Source of the DNA: Malachius bipustulatus | Lineage: Eukaryota > Arthropoda > Insecta > Coleoptera > Melyridae | NCBI GenBank assembly: GCA_910589415.1 | Contig: OU342630.1 | Span: forward strand, 87,664,186-87,728,185 | Direction: 5' to 3' | Length of the DNA: 64,000 bases | The notes under the pieces: generated by a model | What the model was told of the DNA's origin: nothing | Seen by the model: the letters and a program-made list of their open reading frames with translations, nothing else | Database searches by the model: none | Shown: one piece after another, positions 33,561 through 46,109 of the stretch | Layout: each line of letters opens with the position of its first letter | Position numbering within the stretch: the first letter of the stretch is position 1 | Position numbers and translations under genes: made by a program

Positions 33561-36003
33561 ATGGTTATTATTCACTCAGATGTTACAACACTCGCCAGGT
33601 ATCCGTGTTGCAATTTTCGTCTTCGTGGATAATAACCATCATTATGAGCTTGTTGAATACAATACCTACTATTTTACTCAAGTGAATTTTTTGTACTATA
33701 TTATTAGGGAAAAAATTTATTTTGTAAATTAAAAACTAAACAAAAACAGTTTGGGGGTTCTTGGTTGATTCTGAGTCAACCACGAAGGTTCCAGGCTTCA
33801 CTCCACTAGTTTATTACATTTGGGGATGCCTGGACTCTTTAGTTTACAAAAAAGTGACTACATTTGGCACTACTCGATCGAATGATCAGCTCCGCAACGC
33901 TCCATCAGAGGTAATCGTCATGCTCTTCAATAGCTACTAAATCAACCAAGATTAATGGTAGTTTTTTTGAAAATTCAATCAGTTAGTTTTCATTTTACCT
34001 ATGTTAAAAATTAAAAAAAAATATCTAATTTATTTGAGTAAAAAATATTTTCCTTTTGATCACTTTGAACACAGTCCAAATTTGTAGGGGTTCGTCACGA
34101 AACACCCGCTATTCTTACAGAGTGAATCGATAAACGTGTTTCATGTATAACTCTGAGATATGATTCTCTACAAGAACTTTAATTCCGAATAACTCTGATT
34201 AGAAAGCCGAGGTATTGTCGTTTTATTCTTTTAACGTCTCTGCTGTGAGTAACGTAACGTTAACATCATTATGGCATCTAAGGAATTTAATTATGTCACT
34301 GTGCAGTCAATTTTCTTCCAACAGCTCAAGACATACAAAAATTAATGAAAACGTCAAGCTCGTAACTTGGGCCGTAAAGAGAGGGCATATAACGTCTAAA
34401 CGTTTTAATTATATTATAATTAAAAGGACTGCACTGAGGCAACAATCCACATACCTCGGCAGTACGAAAGGACGACACGAAATAATGGCATGCGAAGGTT
34501 CTCTTTAAAACAGGTTCTTCTTTACTGGTAATAATAATTATTATTTGTGCTTTACATTAGTCATATGAATAAAAATAAGTTTTTTTCTTTTACTTCAAAT
34601 AAGGTGAAAAAGAAACTTACTTACCTATATATTTTGGAAAAAATCCATACTTTATACCATAACATAATTTAGATTATGTTGACAATGTTAAGAACAAAAT
34701 TCATACTTTAACATTTTTCAGAATCATGGGTGCAAAATTCACTGATTTTAAAATGAACTGGCTGTATTACCAAAGTTTTGTTCTAGTATTGCTGGAAGTG
34801 AATTATACTCCCTTTTAGAAGACTTTATACCCGATAAGAAATAAAATTTCATTGAAAATATTCGCCATATTTTCACAGTGTGCATTTTAAAATTATTTGT
34901 GTATAATAAATGTATTTTTTATGCAATATGATGGTACCTATAGGTACTTTAAAAGTTAGGGACATGAAAAGCAGGGACATGTAAACCGTCCATCTTTATT
35001 TGTTTGGCTTAAATTAACTTTGTTTGACTAATAAAAATCAAAACTAATAATTTTCCAACCTAAATCCGGAGCTGCTACCATGCAGGTGGAAATTTTACTA
35101 CTACATAAGTCTCTCACTGAACTTTGGCATTAAAATGTATAATTCGACGTTAGAGACGACGCAAGACATCGTGATTAAAAGTTTTATGGAACTGAGTTTC
35201 AGTCTTTCAATTATCCACGTTGCGTCTAGACTACAAAGTAACTGGACGCATATTAAAAATTTTCCTCTAACGTTTTCATTTTCAGCTCCATTTCAGAGAA
35301 CTAATTAGCTCGTAAGAAAACTTAACAGAGGAGTTTACCGAGTTGAGCGTGCACTAAATAACTTGGCAACTTAACAAGAGATGAGTCCGCGATGAGACAT
35401 ATTGTCCTCAACTTCTTGAAACTTCCAAATGTCGTAATAATTCATTACCATCGCAAACAGATGATGTCCTTGCGCTCAAACAACTTCATCAATAATTTAA
35501 TCCAGGTCTGGGCTACCATTTGTCACTTCTCTACTGTGAAAAGGCACCGACTACGAACAAAGAGCCGAGTTGTCTGATGTACATTTATCTCGGAAAGAAG
35601 GAAAGCAAGAGAGCTTTATTATAGAGAATTGAGAGTTTATCAAATTGCTAAACCCTGAGTCGTATTCTAGACAAGCTGAACGCTTTATTTTGGCATATTT
35701 AATTAATAGACCTTTCAGGTGTACTCCAGGGATAATTATAAAGCGGCACTCTCGACTTCTTTTGAAGCCATTTGCCATTTTCGGTCGTTTGAAACAAGGG
35801 AAGTAATTTCCTTGTGCTGAAACAAAAAGGTAGAGCTCCTAAACACAGACCAAAACATATTCTTTTCAGATTTCGTAATAATATTACGGAATAAAATGCT
35901 CCATTTATAGAGTAGTTATAGGAAGAAACAATTATTCAGAGATAGCCAGAGATAGTACACTTTCTGAAAATTTTATCAACCATCAGTGATATTGGATCAA
36001 ATG
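33561..36003. other. AT-rich stretch, nothing recognised
   Basis: Open frames here (34215-34508, 35392-35577, 35551-35778) show no motif, splice pair or conserved composition that I can defend. Confidence 0.4.
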
Positions 36004-36492
36004 ATAGCTCCGAGGTGCAGTGGTGAAGACCGCTGACGACGGAGCTAAAGATCCTGTGTTAAATCCTGTATCGTGATATTTATCGGAATAATTTTCCAAT
36101 GTTTAATAAAAATATAACATGCAATCGATTGGGGTAGTGGTGGCCAGAGGGATTGACGACAAGGGCTTTCTTCCAACAGGAGCTATCACGCCTAGAATGA
36201 CTTGTCAAATGCTCACCGAGTTTTAACATCACGAGGAGTCTCCCCTATACCTACCCAGTAACTCCTATATAGTATAGTGTTGGTAGTCACCGTCATCATG
36301 TCTACACTAGTTGTACATAAAAGAGTTACGATGTGGACTTCCTACACAACTAGTCACTGATTGCATGCAAGAGATAGGAATTCAAACCAGGCCGATATGA
36401 TACGCTGACGAGTCCAGAAGGAGAACGAAACAGGTGCCCGTGTCTTGAGATCTGTTTCGAGTATGTTCAGAAACTTATTATTAAAAAAAAAA
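36004..36492 (+). mobile_element. tRNA-derived SINE with hammerhead-like 3' region
   Basis: The head (36007-36072) follows a tRNA plan: A-box-like GGTGCAGTGGTGAAGACC, anticodon-arm region, and B-box-like TGTTAAATCC. A non-tRNA body follows. Near the end, GCTGACGAGTCCAGAAGG, then AGAACGAAAC (36403-36431), has the hammerhead order CUGANGA / stem II / GAAAC, with a two-base interruption in stem II. Flanking GATACG (36398) can pair with CGTGTC (36439). The element ends in an A run (36483-36492). Divergence in the B box suggests an old copy. Confidence 0.65.
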
Positions 36493-38417
36493 CTATCAAC
36501 CATCATCTTCTAGAATACCCATTAATTTTATGCATCAAAAAGTAGATAGGTTTCTCAAAATAAATAATTAAATATAGCCATTTTTAACTGTATATTGTTG
36601 GATTTATGTAGGAACTCTAGCAGATAAGTAGCCATGAACTCACAGTACAAACCGCACAGTATGATACCATAGTTCAAATCTTAACATTGTAATTTTATCA
36701 TAATCTCTACGAAAAAATAACAAATAAAATAAAACGTAGTATATGCATATCTTTTTTTAATTCAAAAAAAAAAAACAAAGGAAACATTTTAATGAGATGA
36801 AAGATATCTGAACGATTCTCTGCAAAGGGTGAGTCTCTGATGAATGTTCCCTATTGTTCGAGCATGTCTCACAATGCTGATATGAACGGTATTGGAGCTA
36901 TCTGAAAAATTTTATGTCAGCGAAATGGAAAACTCTGATTCTATCAAATTGTCCTTCTCTTTGTTTTTGTGCTTCACTGACTTTGTGAAATTTCATGTAT
37001 TTCTTGCACACTAAAGATATTTTTAATGCAGATCTCTGAAAGAAAAATTTATATTATTATAGTAGAATGATTGACATCTCATTTAAGGATTATTTGCTTT
37101 CGTATCGTTTCATTTCATAACTTTAATACCCACTGTAAAAGTTGCTATTCTAAGTACTGAGCCCCGTATTCACGAACGATAATTTCCTAAATATTTGCAT
37201 AATCGTATATCTCCATCCGATTTATTTAATTATTTTCGAGATATTATTCGAAAAAGTCAATATATTACACGTACTTATAAGACTTGCAAATATAATTTCA
37301 AAACGAAAAAAAAAACATTCTTTCGTAAACAAATAAACAGATGCTTTGGGTTTTGTACGTTTAGACTTCATCCACTTTGGGAATTACATAAAGGATATTG
37401 AAGGAAAACGGATATTATTCTGCATCATAGCATTCGAACCAATCTCTCTTCTCTCTCTATTCCATGCGCCACAGAATAAAACATTTTTCATTTCATTATA
37501 ATGATTCCCTAACATAATTTAATACACTCCCTAAGGGCAGTGGACTTTTTGATGCTCCCTTCACGTATTATTGACATATCCCGGACCTCCCCCGGGAAAT
37601 CAGCGGTCGATCTAATGAATGACTCGACGGGTCTGTTAATTCGTCGAGAATAGCCGGTACTAATTGTCATCCCATCGATGCTTTGGAACGAATAGCAGAT
37701 GCGGGATATTCTTCCCTAAACCCCGTCCGGAAAACACTTGGGAGTAATAATTAATTACCAGAGAGGAAGGTGTTTGTCTTCAGACGTTCTTAGAAAGCGC
37801 TTTTTGTATTGCATTATTAAGGGATTAGATTGAAACATGGCTTCTTCAGGAAAAAAGTTTCTCGGCGTTCTAGAATATGATTTTTCAAGTTTACACCGAT
37901 TTACGTTTTTCATTAAAACTTTTACGGTAATGTTAATACGCCAATATAATAAGCACATAATCTTGAACACAGAAATTTGCGCTTATTATATCGATGATCG
38001 GATCCCTGCCGCTTAGTACTTATACACCTTATCATTTCCTTTTAAAAGTTCAATTAAACGAGCATTTCATTTTCAAACGTTAAAGAAAAAAGCCCCTTAG
38101 GCTTCGGTAGAGTGTAAATGCGTAAATGATTACGGCAATTTTCATCTTATAAGGTGTGCTTTTAAATAATTCATGCACCAAAGCCAGAGCTGCATGCAGT
38201 TGAACCATTATTAAGGTTAATTTCCCTTATTGCGTTTTAACACCGACTCTAAATGTAATTTTCCTGGACATTAAGTGACCTGAAAAGCTTCCTGAATTTT
38301 TAACAGTAAATGTCAATTTTCCTTTTGAATGGAAGATGCGCTTATAAATTAATGTCAAGTTGCTTACAGTTCTAGAAATCAATGGATGAGAACACTTCTA
38401 CAATGACTGGATGAACG
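36493..38417. other. AT-rich stretch with GC-richer islands
   Basis: Positions 37500-37740 (cccggacctcccccgggaaa; gacgggtctgttaattcgtc) and about 38080-38260 are non-repetitive and GC-richer, with TAAT-type sites, so could be regulatory. No gene is supported. Confidence 0.3.
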
Positions 38418-38420
38418 TGA

Positions 38421-38672
38421 GAACACGGCGAGCAGCCAAATAAAACAGTTGTTCTGCATGGGAAACTTAAATATCCAGACGACAATAATAATGTCAATGT
38501 CCTCACTAGAGCTGAGTTACAGAATCATTTGCAACAACCAAGGAAAGTTTTCAAACCGAAGCAGTGCGCCGAAATGGAAGAACTTTCTCAAATCTTGTGG
38601 AGTAATAATTGGAGATCGAATACGTACCAAAAGCAAGAGTGGAATAATTATTTTTTCATTGTGTTGGATTAG
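38421..38672 (+). CDS. Open segment without ATG, possible exon or relic
   Basis: Between TGA (38418) and TAG (38670) lie 83 open codons with coding-like composition: NVLTRAELQNHLQQPRKVFK, then AEMEELSQILWSNNWRS. No start codon is in frame near the beginning, so it would have to be an exon or a transposase fragment. A donor-like GTAAGG follows the stop. The family is not recognised. Confidence 0.25.
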   Translation, partial: EHGEQPNKTVVLHGKLKYPDDNNNVNVLTRAELQNHLQQPRKVFKPKQCAEMEELSQILWSNNWRSNTYQKQEWNNYFFIVLD

Positions 38673-38758
38673 ACGGTAAGGTGTTCGATGATAAGTATAA
38701 ATCGAAAAGAAAAGACAATGCGACAAATCCATATAAGATTAATTTCGTGTTAATAATA

Positions 38759-39394
38759 CAGGGTGTTGCAAAACATGCGTAGAAATGAAAGGTGTACCTA
38801 ATTACTTCTCGCCTTCTGAGAAAAAAAGTTCCTGTTAACAAATTTTTTTTTCAGTTTTTTGACGATATCTCAGGCTCCGTTTGCGATATAAGACTGAATT
38901 TTTGTACACATTTTATCATTCTGTCACATTTATCATTTACTGTTTGAGCGCAATTTATATTGTTTCCATATTATGTCAGGGGCGTACATTTTAGAATTGC
39001 TTGAAAATTTTTTGCCCCTAATTTTTACGACACTGAGAAAATTGGCATTGTGCAGGCACATTTAAAACTGTCAGTGGTTTCCATATAAAAAGGTACTCTA
39101 GATCAAAAGCTTCAATGTGAACAGTTTTCATGAAAAACATGTTTTGTTGTGGACAAAAATTTTTGATAATTTTTCATGATTTGTTTCACTGCCACATAAA
39201 AAAATCTTATTATCTCTCAAAAAGTAGATCAAACGGTTTCTGAGATATCCTCAAATAACTGAAACATTTTTTACCCCCTCCCCTGTATCTCGAAAACGTT
39301 ACGTATGCGGATCCAAGTTAATAGGAACTTTTTCCCAAGAACAAGGCAGGAAATCACACCTTTCATTTTCCGACACATGTTTTGAAACACCATG
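38759..39394. mobile_element. TA element with about 90-bp imperfect inverted ends
   Basis: The ends are TA|CAGGGTGTTGCAAAACATG and the complement of CACATGTTTTGAAACACCATG|TA. The subterminal 'gaaaggtgt' and 'aaagttcct' blocks also pair. The centre (38880-39290) is not palindromic, unlike its relatives. A related end occurs at 3440-3475. Confidence 0.7.
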
Positions 39395-40107
39395 TATAGT
39401 ACCAACTTAAATGAATACCTACGTGATACAAAGATACAAGGCACATCATAGTACCTAGGTACACGCTGAAATAAATACAGATCCGCTCCAATACTGAATT
39501 ATTTATTTAGCAAGCACGGAACGCCTACAGAACAAACCAAGCAAGAAGTCCTCGGATTTAAATCCTATAATTAAATAAAAAAGGGTAAATTGTAACTATA
39601 TTTAATGTAAAGTGAAGATATGCCTCTTTGTAGACGACATAATACTACACAGACTATAATAACTGAATAAGGGTAAAAAATTTAGGGGATTATAATGCTT
39701 GTTGAAAATTAAGTAGTTTTTTCTAATGAAAATAAATCATTCGCCCCTCTCCTGTTGAGATAAGACCCCTTGAAGGGACTGTCTCTTATGTTTTCTCTTA
39801 AATACGAAACAAGCCCCAGAAATGAAATTATGTGGGCGTATAGTGTGCTATTGTGAATACACTCAGTGGATGCATCCTTAATTTTCCCTTACTGTTTTAA
39901 GGGGTAGAAAAGGCCACCCCTAGAAAGTATTTTGCACGTAACTTACTTTCTTATATTATATTTCTTATATTACAGCTGCACCGCCATTTTAAAATTCATT
40001 TTGGATAATCTGATTTATTTAAAAAAAAATAAGTTATCCTGTAATTTTTCTTAAATTAAATGGTCTTCGAGAAAAAAATTGATCATGTATTCGTAGCATG
40101 ACTTATA
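39395..40107. other. AT-rich stretch, nothing recognised
   Basis: No supported gene. It separates two TA elements. Confidence 0.4.
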
Positions 40108-40968
40108 CAGGGTTATTCACGGTATACGCCACGAAAGTTTATGGCCGTGTCTCTGGATTTTAGGATCTTTTTATTTTTGGAGTGGATAGAGACCCGGCAG
40201 AGGTACGTTTTGAAATTATATTCGTAATGCATGAAATATATCAAAGGTATGTTTTTTTAAATGGCATGCTCCTATGTTATTGCGTTTTTAGATTGTCTGA
40301 GAAGAAAAAATAAGATTGGTGTTTACAGTTGGTGTTTAAATTCAGAAGTTTTTGAGTTATAAACAAGTGAAAATCGTCATTTTTCAAGTTCAAGGCTCTG
40401 TACAACGAAAACGGTTCAAGATCGAGAAAAACGGCTTACATGTCCCTATTCTAAATTTTTATGTACTATCCTATGGTATAGAAACATTTGGACTTTCTTT
40501 GATTTTTTTATTTGTCGACGCGTGGAGAAATCTCAGAATTTTTCAAATTTTTTATCACCCTGTATAATCATTTCATCTACGTCGTAGGATAGTACATGAA
40601 AAGTTAAAAGATGGACATGTAAGCCGTTTTTCTCTATCTTCAGCCGTTTTCGTTGTACAGGGCCATGAACTTGAAAAATGACGATTTTCACTTGTTTATA
40701 ACTCAAAAACTTCTGAATTTAAAAATCAACTGTAAAAGCCAATCTTCTTTTCTCTTCTCAGACAATCTAACAATGCAATAACATAGGAGCATGCCATTTA
40801 AAAAAACATAACTTTGATATGTTTCATGCTTTTGGGACACCCTGTACATTATGAATATAATTTTAAAACGTACCTCTGCCGGGTCTCTATCCACTCCAAA
40901 AATAAAAAGATCCTTAAATCCAGAGACACGGCCATAAACTTCCGTGGCGTATACCGTGAATAACCCTG
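40108..40968. mobile_element. 861-bp palindromic element, TA-flanked
   Basis: The ends are TA|CAGGGTTATTCACGGTATAC and GTATACCGTGAATAACCCTG|TA. The arms pair over nearly their full length around a centre near 40540. A second, inner terminus (GACACCCTGTAC, 40848-40859) lies about 110 bp inside the right end, and its partner is deleted from the left arm. Inner-arm frames (e.g. 40352-40567) encode the same peptide as in the 53-kb copy only because the DNA is repeated. Confidence 0.9.
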
Positions 40969-41589
40969 TATACGATAGAAATTTTAAAGAAATAAATTAA
41001 CATAAGTAAAAAAAAAATCCATGGCAGTCATTAAATTTTCTAAAAAAATACAGCTTTTTTATTCATTCAGAATAGGTCAGACTAGCCGATAAAATGTACA
41101 ATTGTACAATTGTACAAAAATTGTACAATAAAAAAAATTTCAAATGAATCTGAGATGGCAACAAAATAATGCACGTTTTTTCTAATTTAACCGATCCTAT
41201 CTCTCAGCCTTTACGAGATACCCATAGATATATAGCTCTGAAAATAGGGACATGAGCTTGATGATAACGGCAAAAACGGCACTTAGATATCAGCTTCCGA
41301 TCTCTTATTAGACGTGGAGAAATCATCTGTGAGGTCATATCCGTTGCGACTGTCTACACGTTCCCCTACTAGTAGTAGTATAATTTTGCAGTCTCTGGCC
41401 TCAAAGAGCATAGTATAAACGAGCAACATATGTTGCTATGAATTACGTTGCTAAAAGCTTACCTGCATACAATTAAATGTATATTATTTTAGATTGATTT
41501 AATTAAAAGAAGTAAAATGCATGTCCAGTGCCCTTACTCAAGGCAACCAACAAGGAATGACCCGTAAAAGTTTTGTTTCACTTTTTCTC
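40969..41589. other. AT-rich stretch with short simple repeat
   Basis: The (TGTACAAT)n-like run at about 41095-41130 is the only structure seen. Confidence 0.4.
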
Positions 41590-42300
41590 TCAATCTCTCA
41601 ATCTTAAAAACAATGCACATGCGTCAAACTCAACTGGAAACCTCACATTAAGCATACGAGGTGATCAACTATGAAAGTAAAAAAAAAGATCTCTTGAAAA
41701 CGCTTGCTCACCAAACATGAGGAACAGACCCAGAAACAGCATATCTACATGCGCTTAATAAGATCTCTAGCTGCAGAGGTCCCACTTCACTATAGAAAAA
41801 TCCAATTGGCTCTAGTCTATGCCATCGGCGTTGCGATCGACCTCTCAAATCCATACCGTAAAACTATATTCCCTCATACACCTCAACAAACTATAATACC
41901 GGCAACCACCTAGCTCCACCCTTCCCGATACGCCTAAGAAACATTCTGTCCACCTTGAGCATGCTCACCCTCCCAGAGTGCCAGAAAATTCGAATCCATT
42001 TGGCTGTCACCAATACTTAAAACAAACGCTTCCTACTACTTTGTAAGATGGATTCCTAAGACTCAAAAGCTATCACCACAACGCAACCTGTATAGGTTTA
42101 CTGGTGGCTTCAAAACAGGAGTTGGGAAGGTGGTAGTAGTGGTGACAACACCACAATTAATAAAGTACTACGTTGTATAATCTCTCGCATTACAACCCCG
42201 TACACACGGGCGAGATCTACGGCATTTCATTTATCAAACTATACAAGTAGCCAGCCATCTACCAAACGGAGGGTTTGTGCAGTGGGAACCTACATTGCTT
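41590..42300 (+). mobile_element. Non-LTR relic: RT thumb to RNase H start
   Basis: Translation gives LNWKPHIKH-like sequence (about 41625), RSLAAEVPLHYRKIQLALVY (41761-41820) with DLSNPYRKTIFP, and then FTGGFKTGVG (about 42096). The last resembles the RNase H start 'YTDGSKT..GVG', with the catalytic Asp replaced by Gly. The order RT thumb then RNase H is that of Jockey/I-superfamily elements. It has many stops and is a dead copy. Confidence 0.6.
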
Positions 42301-42632
42301 GATTTAAACCAAATTGATTTTTTTGGGGGGGTTATCAAGGACTTCTGTGCATAATGTTGAAGAGCTTAGGCAAATAATTATTGATATGTGTGAGGTTATC
42401 AAACAGAAAGAGGAAATTTTGGCCAAAGTTATTTGGAATTTCCACATAATTCTTTCTGTTATGGTTTTTTGTCACTCCTACAACCCTCGTGTGAAGTGAT
42501 ATGTGCGTTAATGCAAATTTTTGCATAATATCCTCCAAGAGTCCTCGTTTCCAAAAATCTAGAGTGCACTTAAATTAATGTGAGAAAAAATTATAAAAAT
42601 TGAGAAGTTATCTCGCATACCTGACGGATATA

Positions 42633-43363
42633 CAGGGTGTTGATTTTCAAAGCGGGCCATAGGGAATTAGCATTGCGAAAGTGGTTTTTGAAGATTCCTG
42701 CTCGCCGTTTAAACCGACAGAAATGGTTTTGGTATCAAAATGAAGCTAAAATTATTGCGCATAACGCTTGTCATCAGAAATTAATTTAATTTCACGTTGT
42801 TTTCTAAAATTCTTCAGTAAAAATTCAAGTAATTGTTAATGTTTAATCACAAAATAGCATGCCTTGCGTAAACAATAATGACGTTTCTACGTTTCGACAA
42901 TCCAATAATAAAACTTTATAAATGAGTAAGTAATAATAAAGTCTGGTTCTATTTAAAAATGGGTTATGCAAACCAAGAAAGAGTCTTTATGGTGAAAACC
43001 TACTACAGTGTAGCCAGTTACAGGAGGGTTGGCGATTTATTTGCCGTGAATTTTTTTAATAGACCAATTTATTTTATGTTGTTGTTTATTATTGGATTGT
43101 CAAAACGTAGAATCGTCATTATTGTTTAGACAAGGCATGCTATTTTATGATTAAACATTAACAATTTCTTGAATTTTTTTGAAGAATTTTAGAAAACAAC
43201 GTGAAATTAAATTAATTTCTGATGTCAAGGGTTATGCGCAATAATTTTAGCTTCATTTTGATACCAAAACCATTTCTGTCAGTTTAAACGGCGAGCAGGA
43301 ATCCTCAAAAACCACTTTCGCAATGCTAATCCCCTATGGCCCGCTTTGAAAATCAACACCCTG
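42633..43363. mobile_element. 731-bp TA element with about 300-bp TIRs and a transposase fragment
   Basis: The ends are TA|CAGGGTGTTGATTTTCAAAG and CTTTGAAAATCAACACCCTG|TA. The inverted arms cover about 42633-42915 and 43080-43363. The central 170 bp is single-copy and carries the coding remnant at 42959. This makes it an internally deleted derivative of an autonomous transposon. Confidence 0.9.
42959..43129 (+). pseudogene. Transposase N-terminus remnant (DUF4817-like)
   Basis: ATG opens 56 codons. Residues 1-31 (MGYANQERVFMVKTYYSVAS, then YRRVGDLFAVN) resemble the helix-turn-helix start of DUF4817-type Tc/mariner-like transposases: 'ERVF.V..YY...SY..V..LF'. The rest (residues 32-56) is translation of the right terminal repeat, so the coding region is truncated at the internal deletion. 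It shares family type with the relic at 46110-46500. Confidence 0.55.
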
Positions 43364-44499
43364 TATATCAATATGCATCCTCCTCTAACAACCCTTGTGT
43401 GTAATTGCAGATTTCTCTGGGAGAATCTCTGATTGACACATTGAAAGTTGTACTTTTCAGTCATCAGATGGCATTTGCCATGCAAGTCACTATGTTTCCG
43501 ACAAATCATTTTGCTTAAAGCTTTTGATTTTCTTTCTGATCGGCACACTTCTCTAATGGTGGTGATGTGACAGACTGATGAGATGGAAATAACCATTGAA
43601 ACATCGATGTCTCTGTCTTCACCATACCGTTGGAGTAAGTGTGTCGTTCAGAAAGCATTAACTTTGAAGGCTTCAACTTCCTTAGTTGCGCGTTTCCAAA
43701 AAATAATGTTATAGGAACTTTTGAAATTTTTTTTGTCAAGTAGGTAGAATTACCTCCTTAATTTTTTGCGCACAATTTCCGGACATCCCGATATATCGAT
43801 GTAATATGGTATTATAGTACGGTATCAGCCGCCAAAAGTTGATGCAACGTTAATAAAAAAAATAAAATAAAAAAAAAACAGATATCAAAATGATAAGATA
43901 TCAACATGTTTGATTGCTTACGTGTTGTCCATCACCCAACATAAAACATTAAAATAAGATTCTTCAAAACATGATCCATATACGAAGACGCAAATGATGC
44001 TGACAAAGCTGAAGTTTTAAAATTGTTCATCTCGAAAAACAAAGCAAAAATATATATCCTTCCTTAGGTACTAGGAGAGATAACTTTCATGATAAATTTA
44101 TGACCCTAAAAACTGCATCTATATACAAATACTACGCTTTTCGAGATACTGCTTGAATGGTTTACGTTTTGCTATAAAATAGAGCTAAGGGTATCTATAT
44201 AGCTGAAACAATAACGATTACAGCAGACTAGGGAAGTATATCATAAAACGAATCCATTATGTCTTGGCAATAAAACGGTGCAATTCTATGTATTTTATAG
44301 ATGAAATGTCAATAAAACGAAAAACTTGGATAACAGCCGACATTAACTTTTAACCCATTCAACGCGGCTACTGCTCAATCAAAACACATCAGCTGTAATA
44401 CCAATGGCAATTGCATGAAAAATACAAAAGCCAACAGAATCGATAAGAGACAGTATGAAGATCGTTAAGAAAGGATATCACAAAAACTCTCAAAGCTAT
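43364..44499. other. Degenerate stretch, nothing firm
   Basis: Minus frames 43279-43596 and 43515-43739 lack motifs, and the first overlaps the element's terminal repeat. A-rich low-complexity sequence lies at 43853-43880. Confidence 0.35.
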
Positions 44500-45400
44500 C
44501 AAAGGGCAGCTCTGTACAAATCAGTGATAATATCGTAAGAGGAACGGTCACGCGAGGCTATCCATACGGCAGCAGGGATGTGTATTGTTTGAGTTACCAA
44601 TAGTCCAGTACCACTGCTATTGAACTTTGTTGGAGACAGCATATTGTCAATGGCGAGTGACACAACAGTTTAAAGTCTGCTGTCTTAACCAATGCGGAAA
44701 ATTCAAACACAGCCTCTGTCAGAGTGCAAAATTTCACTGGTACAGAAAGCACATCTCAGTCTGCAACCCCGACTACACCGAGAAATCCTAGATGATCCTA
44801 AATAAGAATACTGCATAATGAAAGCACTTATTTTTATTTACGTTTCGCTTCGAATGGAATGACTATCGAAGCTAGATAGAATGTGGATATATGCAATGAC
44901 AACAAAAATCTTAACCTTGTCACGAAAGAACGTTCTGCTTGAAAAGAACAAGAATTCCAACCAGAGCTATTAGCCTGATGCCTTGTGTCGCATCGCTAAA
45001 CATCTATCAAAATGAAATTGCCTTGACACATATGGCCTTGATGGAAGTACAAGGAATGAAAATGAGATTGCTGAAAAGGAGATCGACATCTTCACAAAAG
45101 GGCCAAATTTTGAAGGAAGAGCAGATTATGAAGATTACTCAGACACCTGAGACTTCCATATACTCGTATGACAGGTCGTAAGGCCTCAGAAGTCGGTATA
45201 TATTTAGAGAACTTCAAAGTTCTTCCAGATGAACATTGGTATGTTCCAACCAAGTCTATATGATCGTAAACATTTAGTGAATTAGAAACCCTTCGTAAAT
45301 TTATTTTCAACGCATGAAGGTCATTCTAATCTTAATAAAGTTGACACAAGTGACATGATGCTATTATGGAATCAATAATAATTCGAGTCGTTTGAATCAA
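44500..45400 (+). mobile_element. Non-LTR relic with RT and RNase H fragments (R1/I-superfamily-like)
   Basis: Ordered fragments are VRGTVTRGYPYGSRDV (about 44537; compare 'V..GCPQGGVLSPLL'), GKFKHSLCQSAKFHWYRKHI and SVCNPDYTEK (44696-44780; compare 'GKF....' and 'LSVNPDKTE'), and then GLDGSTRNEIAEKEIDIFTK (about 45037-45100; compare the RNase H tail 'G..GNEIAD.LA..G'). Frameshifts and stops are frequent. Identification rests on motif order, not on any intact domain. Confidence 0.5.
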
Positions 45401-46109
45401 CCATTGCTTATGAATGAACAAAGCTCCAATTTAGCGGAGTGGGAATCAAGACAGATATTAAAACGCTGACAACAGCTGCTGTCGCAAGCTTAACCCCACG
45501 GGAGAATTCAACTTTTCCACTCTGGCATGTCATTCGCTAATAAAGGTCCGCGATTTCCATACAAATACGACTCTTCGCCTAAAAATAATACCTCTGCACC
45601 CAATATTTCACTAATGTAAGGATCGATAAATATTGCATATTTTAAGTCTATAAAAGTATCACGAAGTATACGCGGAAAAAATTCACTTTGACCTATAATA
45701 AAAATCTTGGAGAATCATCCCAGTGCCAAGGAAAAATTTCAGCAAAAATTACTTTTTGGTGCAAGAAGTATTGTCATGAAAATGTTTATTTGTCGTTCTT
45801 TCTATAGAGTACAACTTGAAAGGTGATGGTGAATAGGCTGTGACCACGAATATTTCTACAACAGAAAAAAATTACCTTTCTGCGAACTTACACGAAGCTG
45901 GCCAAGTACACAAGAATGCCATTAAACAAGAAGAAAAAAACATTTTCTGCGAATAAACGAGACGCTCGAGAAAACATGCTCATCATTTCCTTATAGAATA
46001 CAGTGAAGAAAGAACTCTTACAGCGAGATATTCCCGAACGGTGAAATTTTTGTCAAAGGTTTTCTCAAAATTTGCAAGGTAATTAAGTTTTCAGCAAGAC
46101 TTTTCTTCA
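45401..46109. other. Degenerate stretch, nothing recognised
   Basis: Between two transposon relics, with slightly higher G+C than the AT-rich flanks. Probably decayed mobile DNA, but I see no diagnostic motif. Confidence 0.35.

Noticed and set aside
36398..36445. Calling an active hammerhead ribozyme
   Set aside because: Stem II has a two-base interruption and a canonical stem I/III arrangement could not be built by eye. Kept only as hammerhead-like.
43279..43596. 105-codon minus-strand frame as a protein
   Set aside because: Its 3' part is the terminal repeat of the 42633-43363 element, and no domain is recognised.
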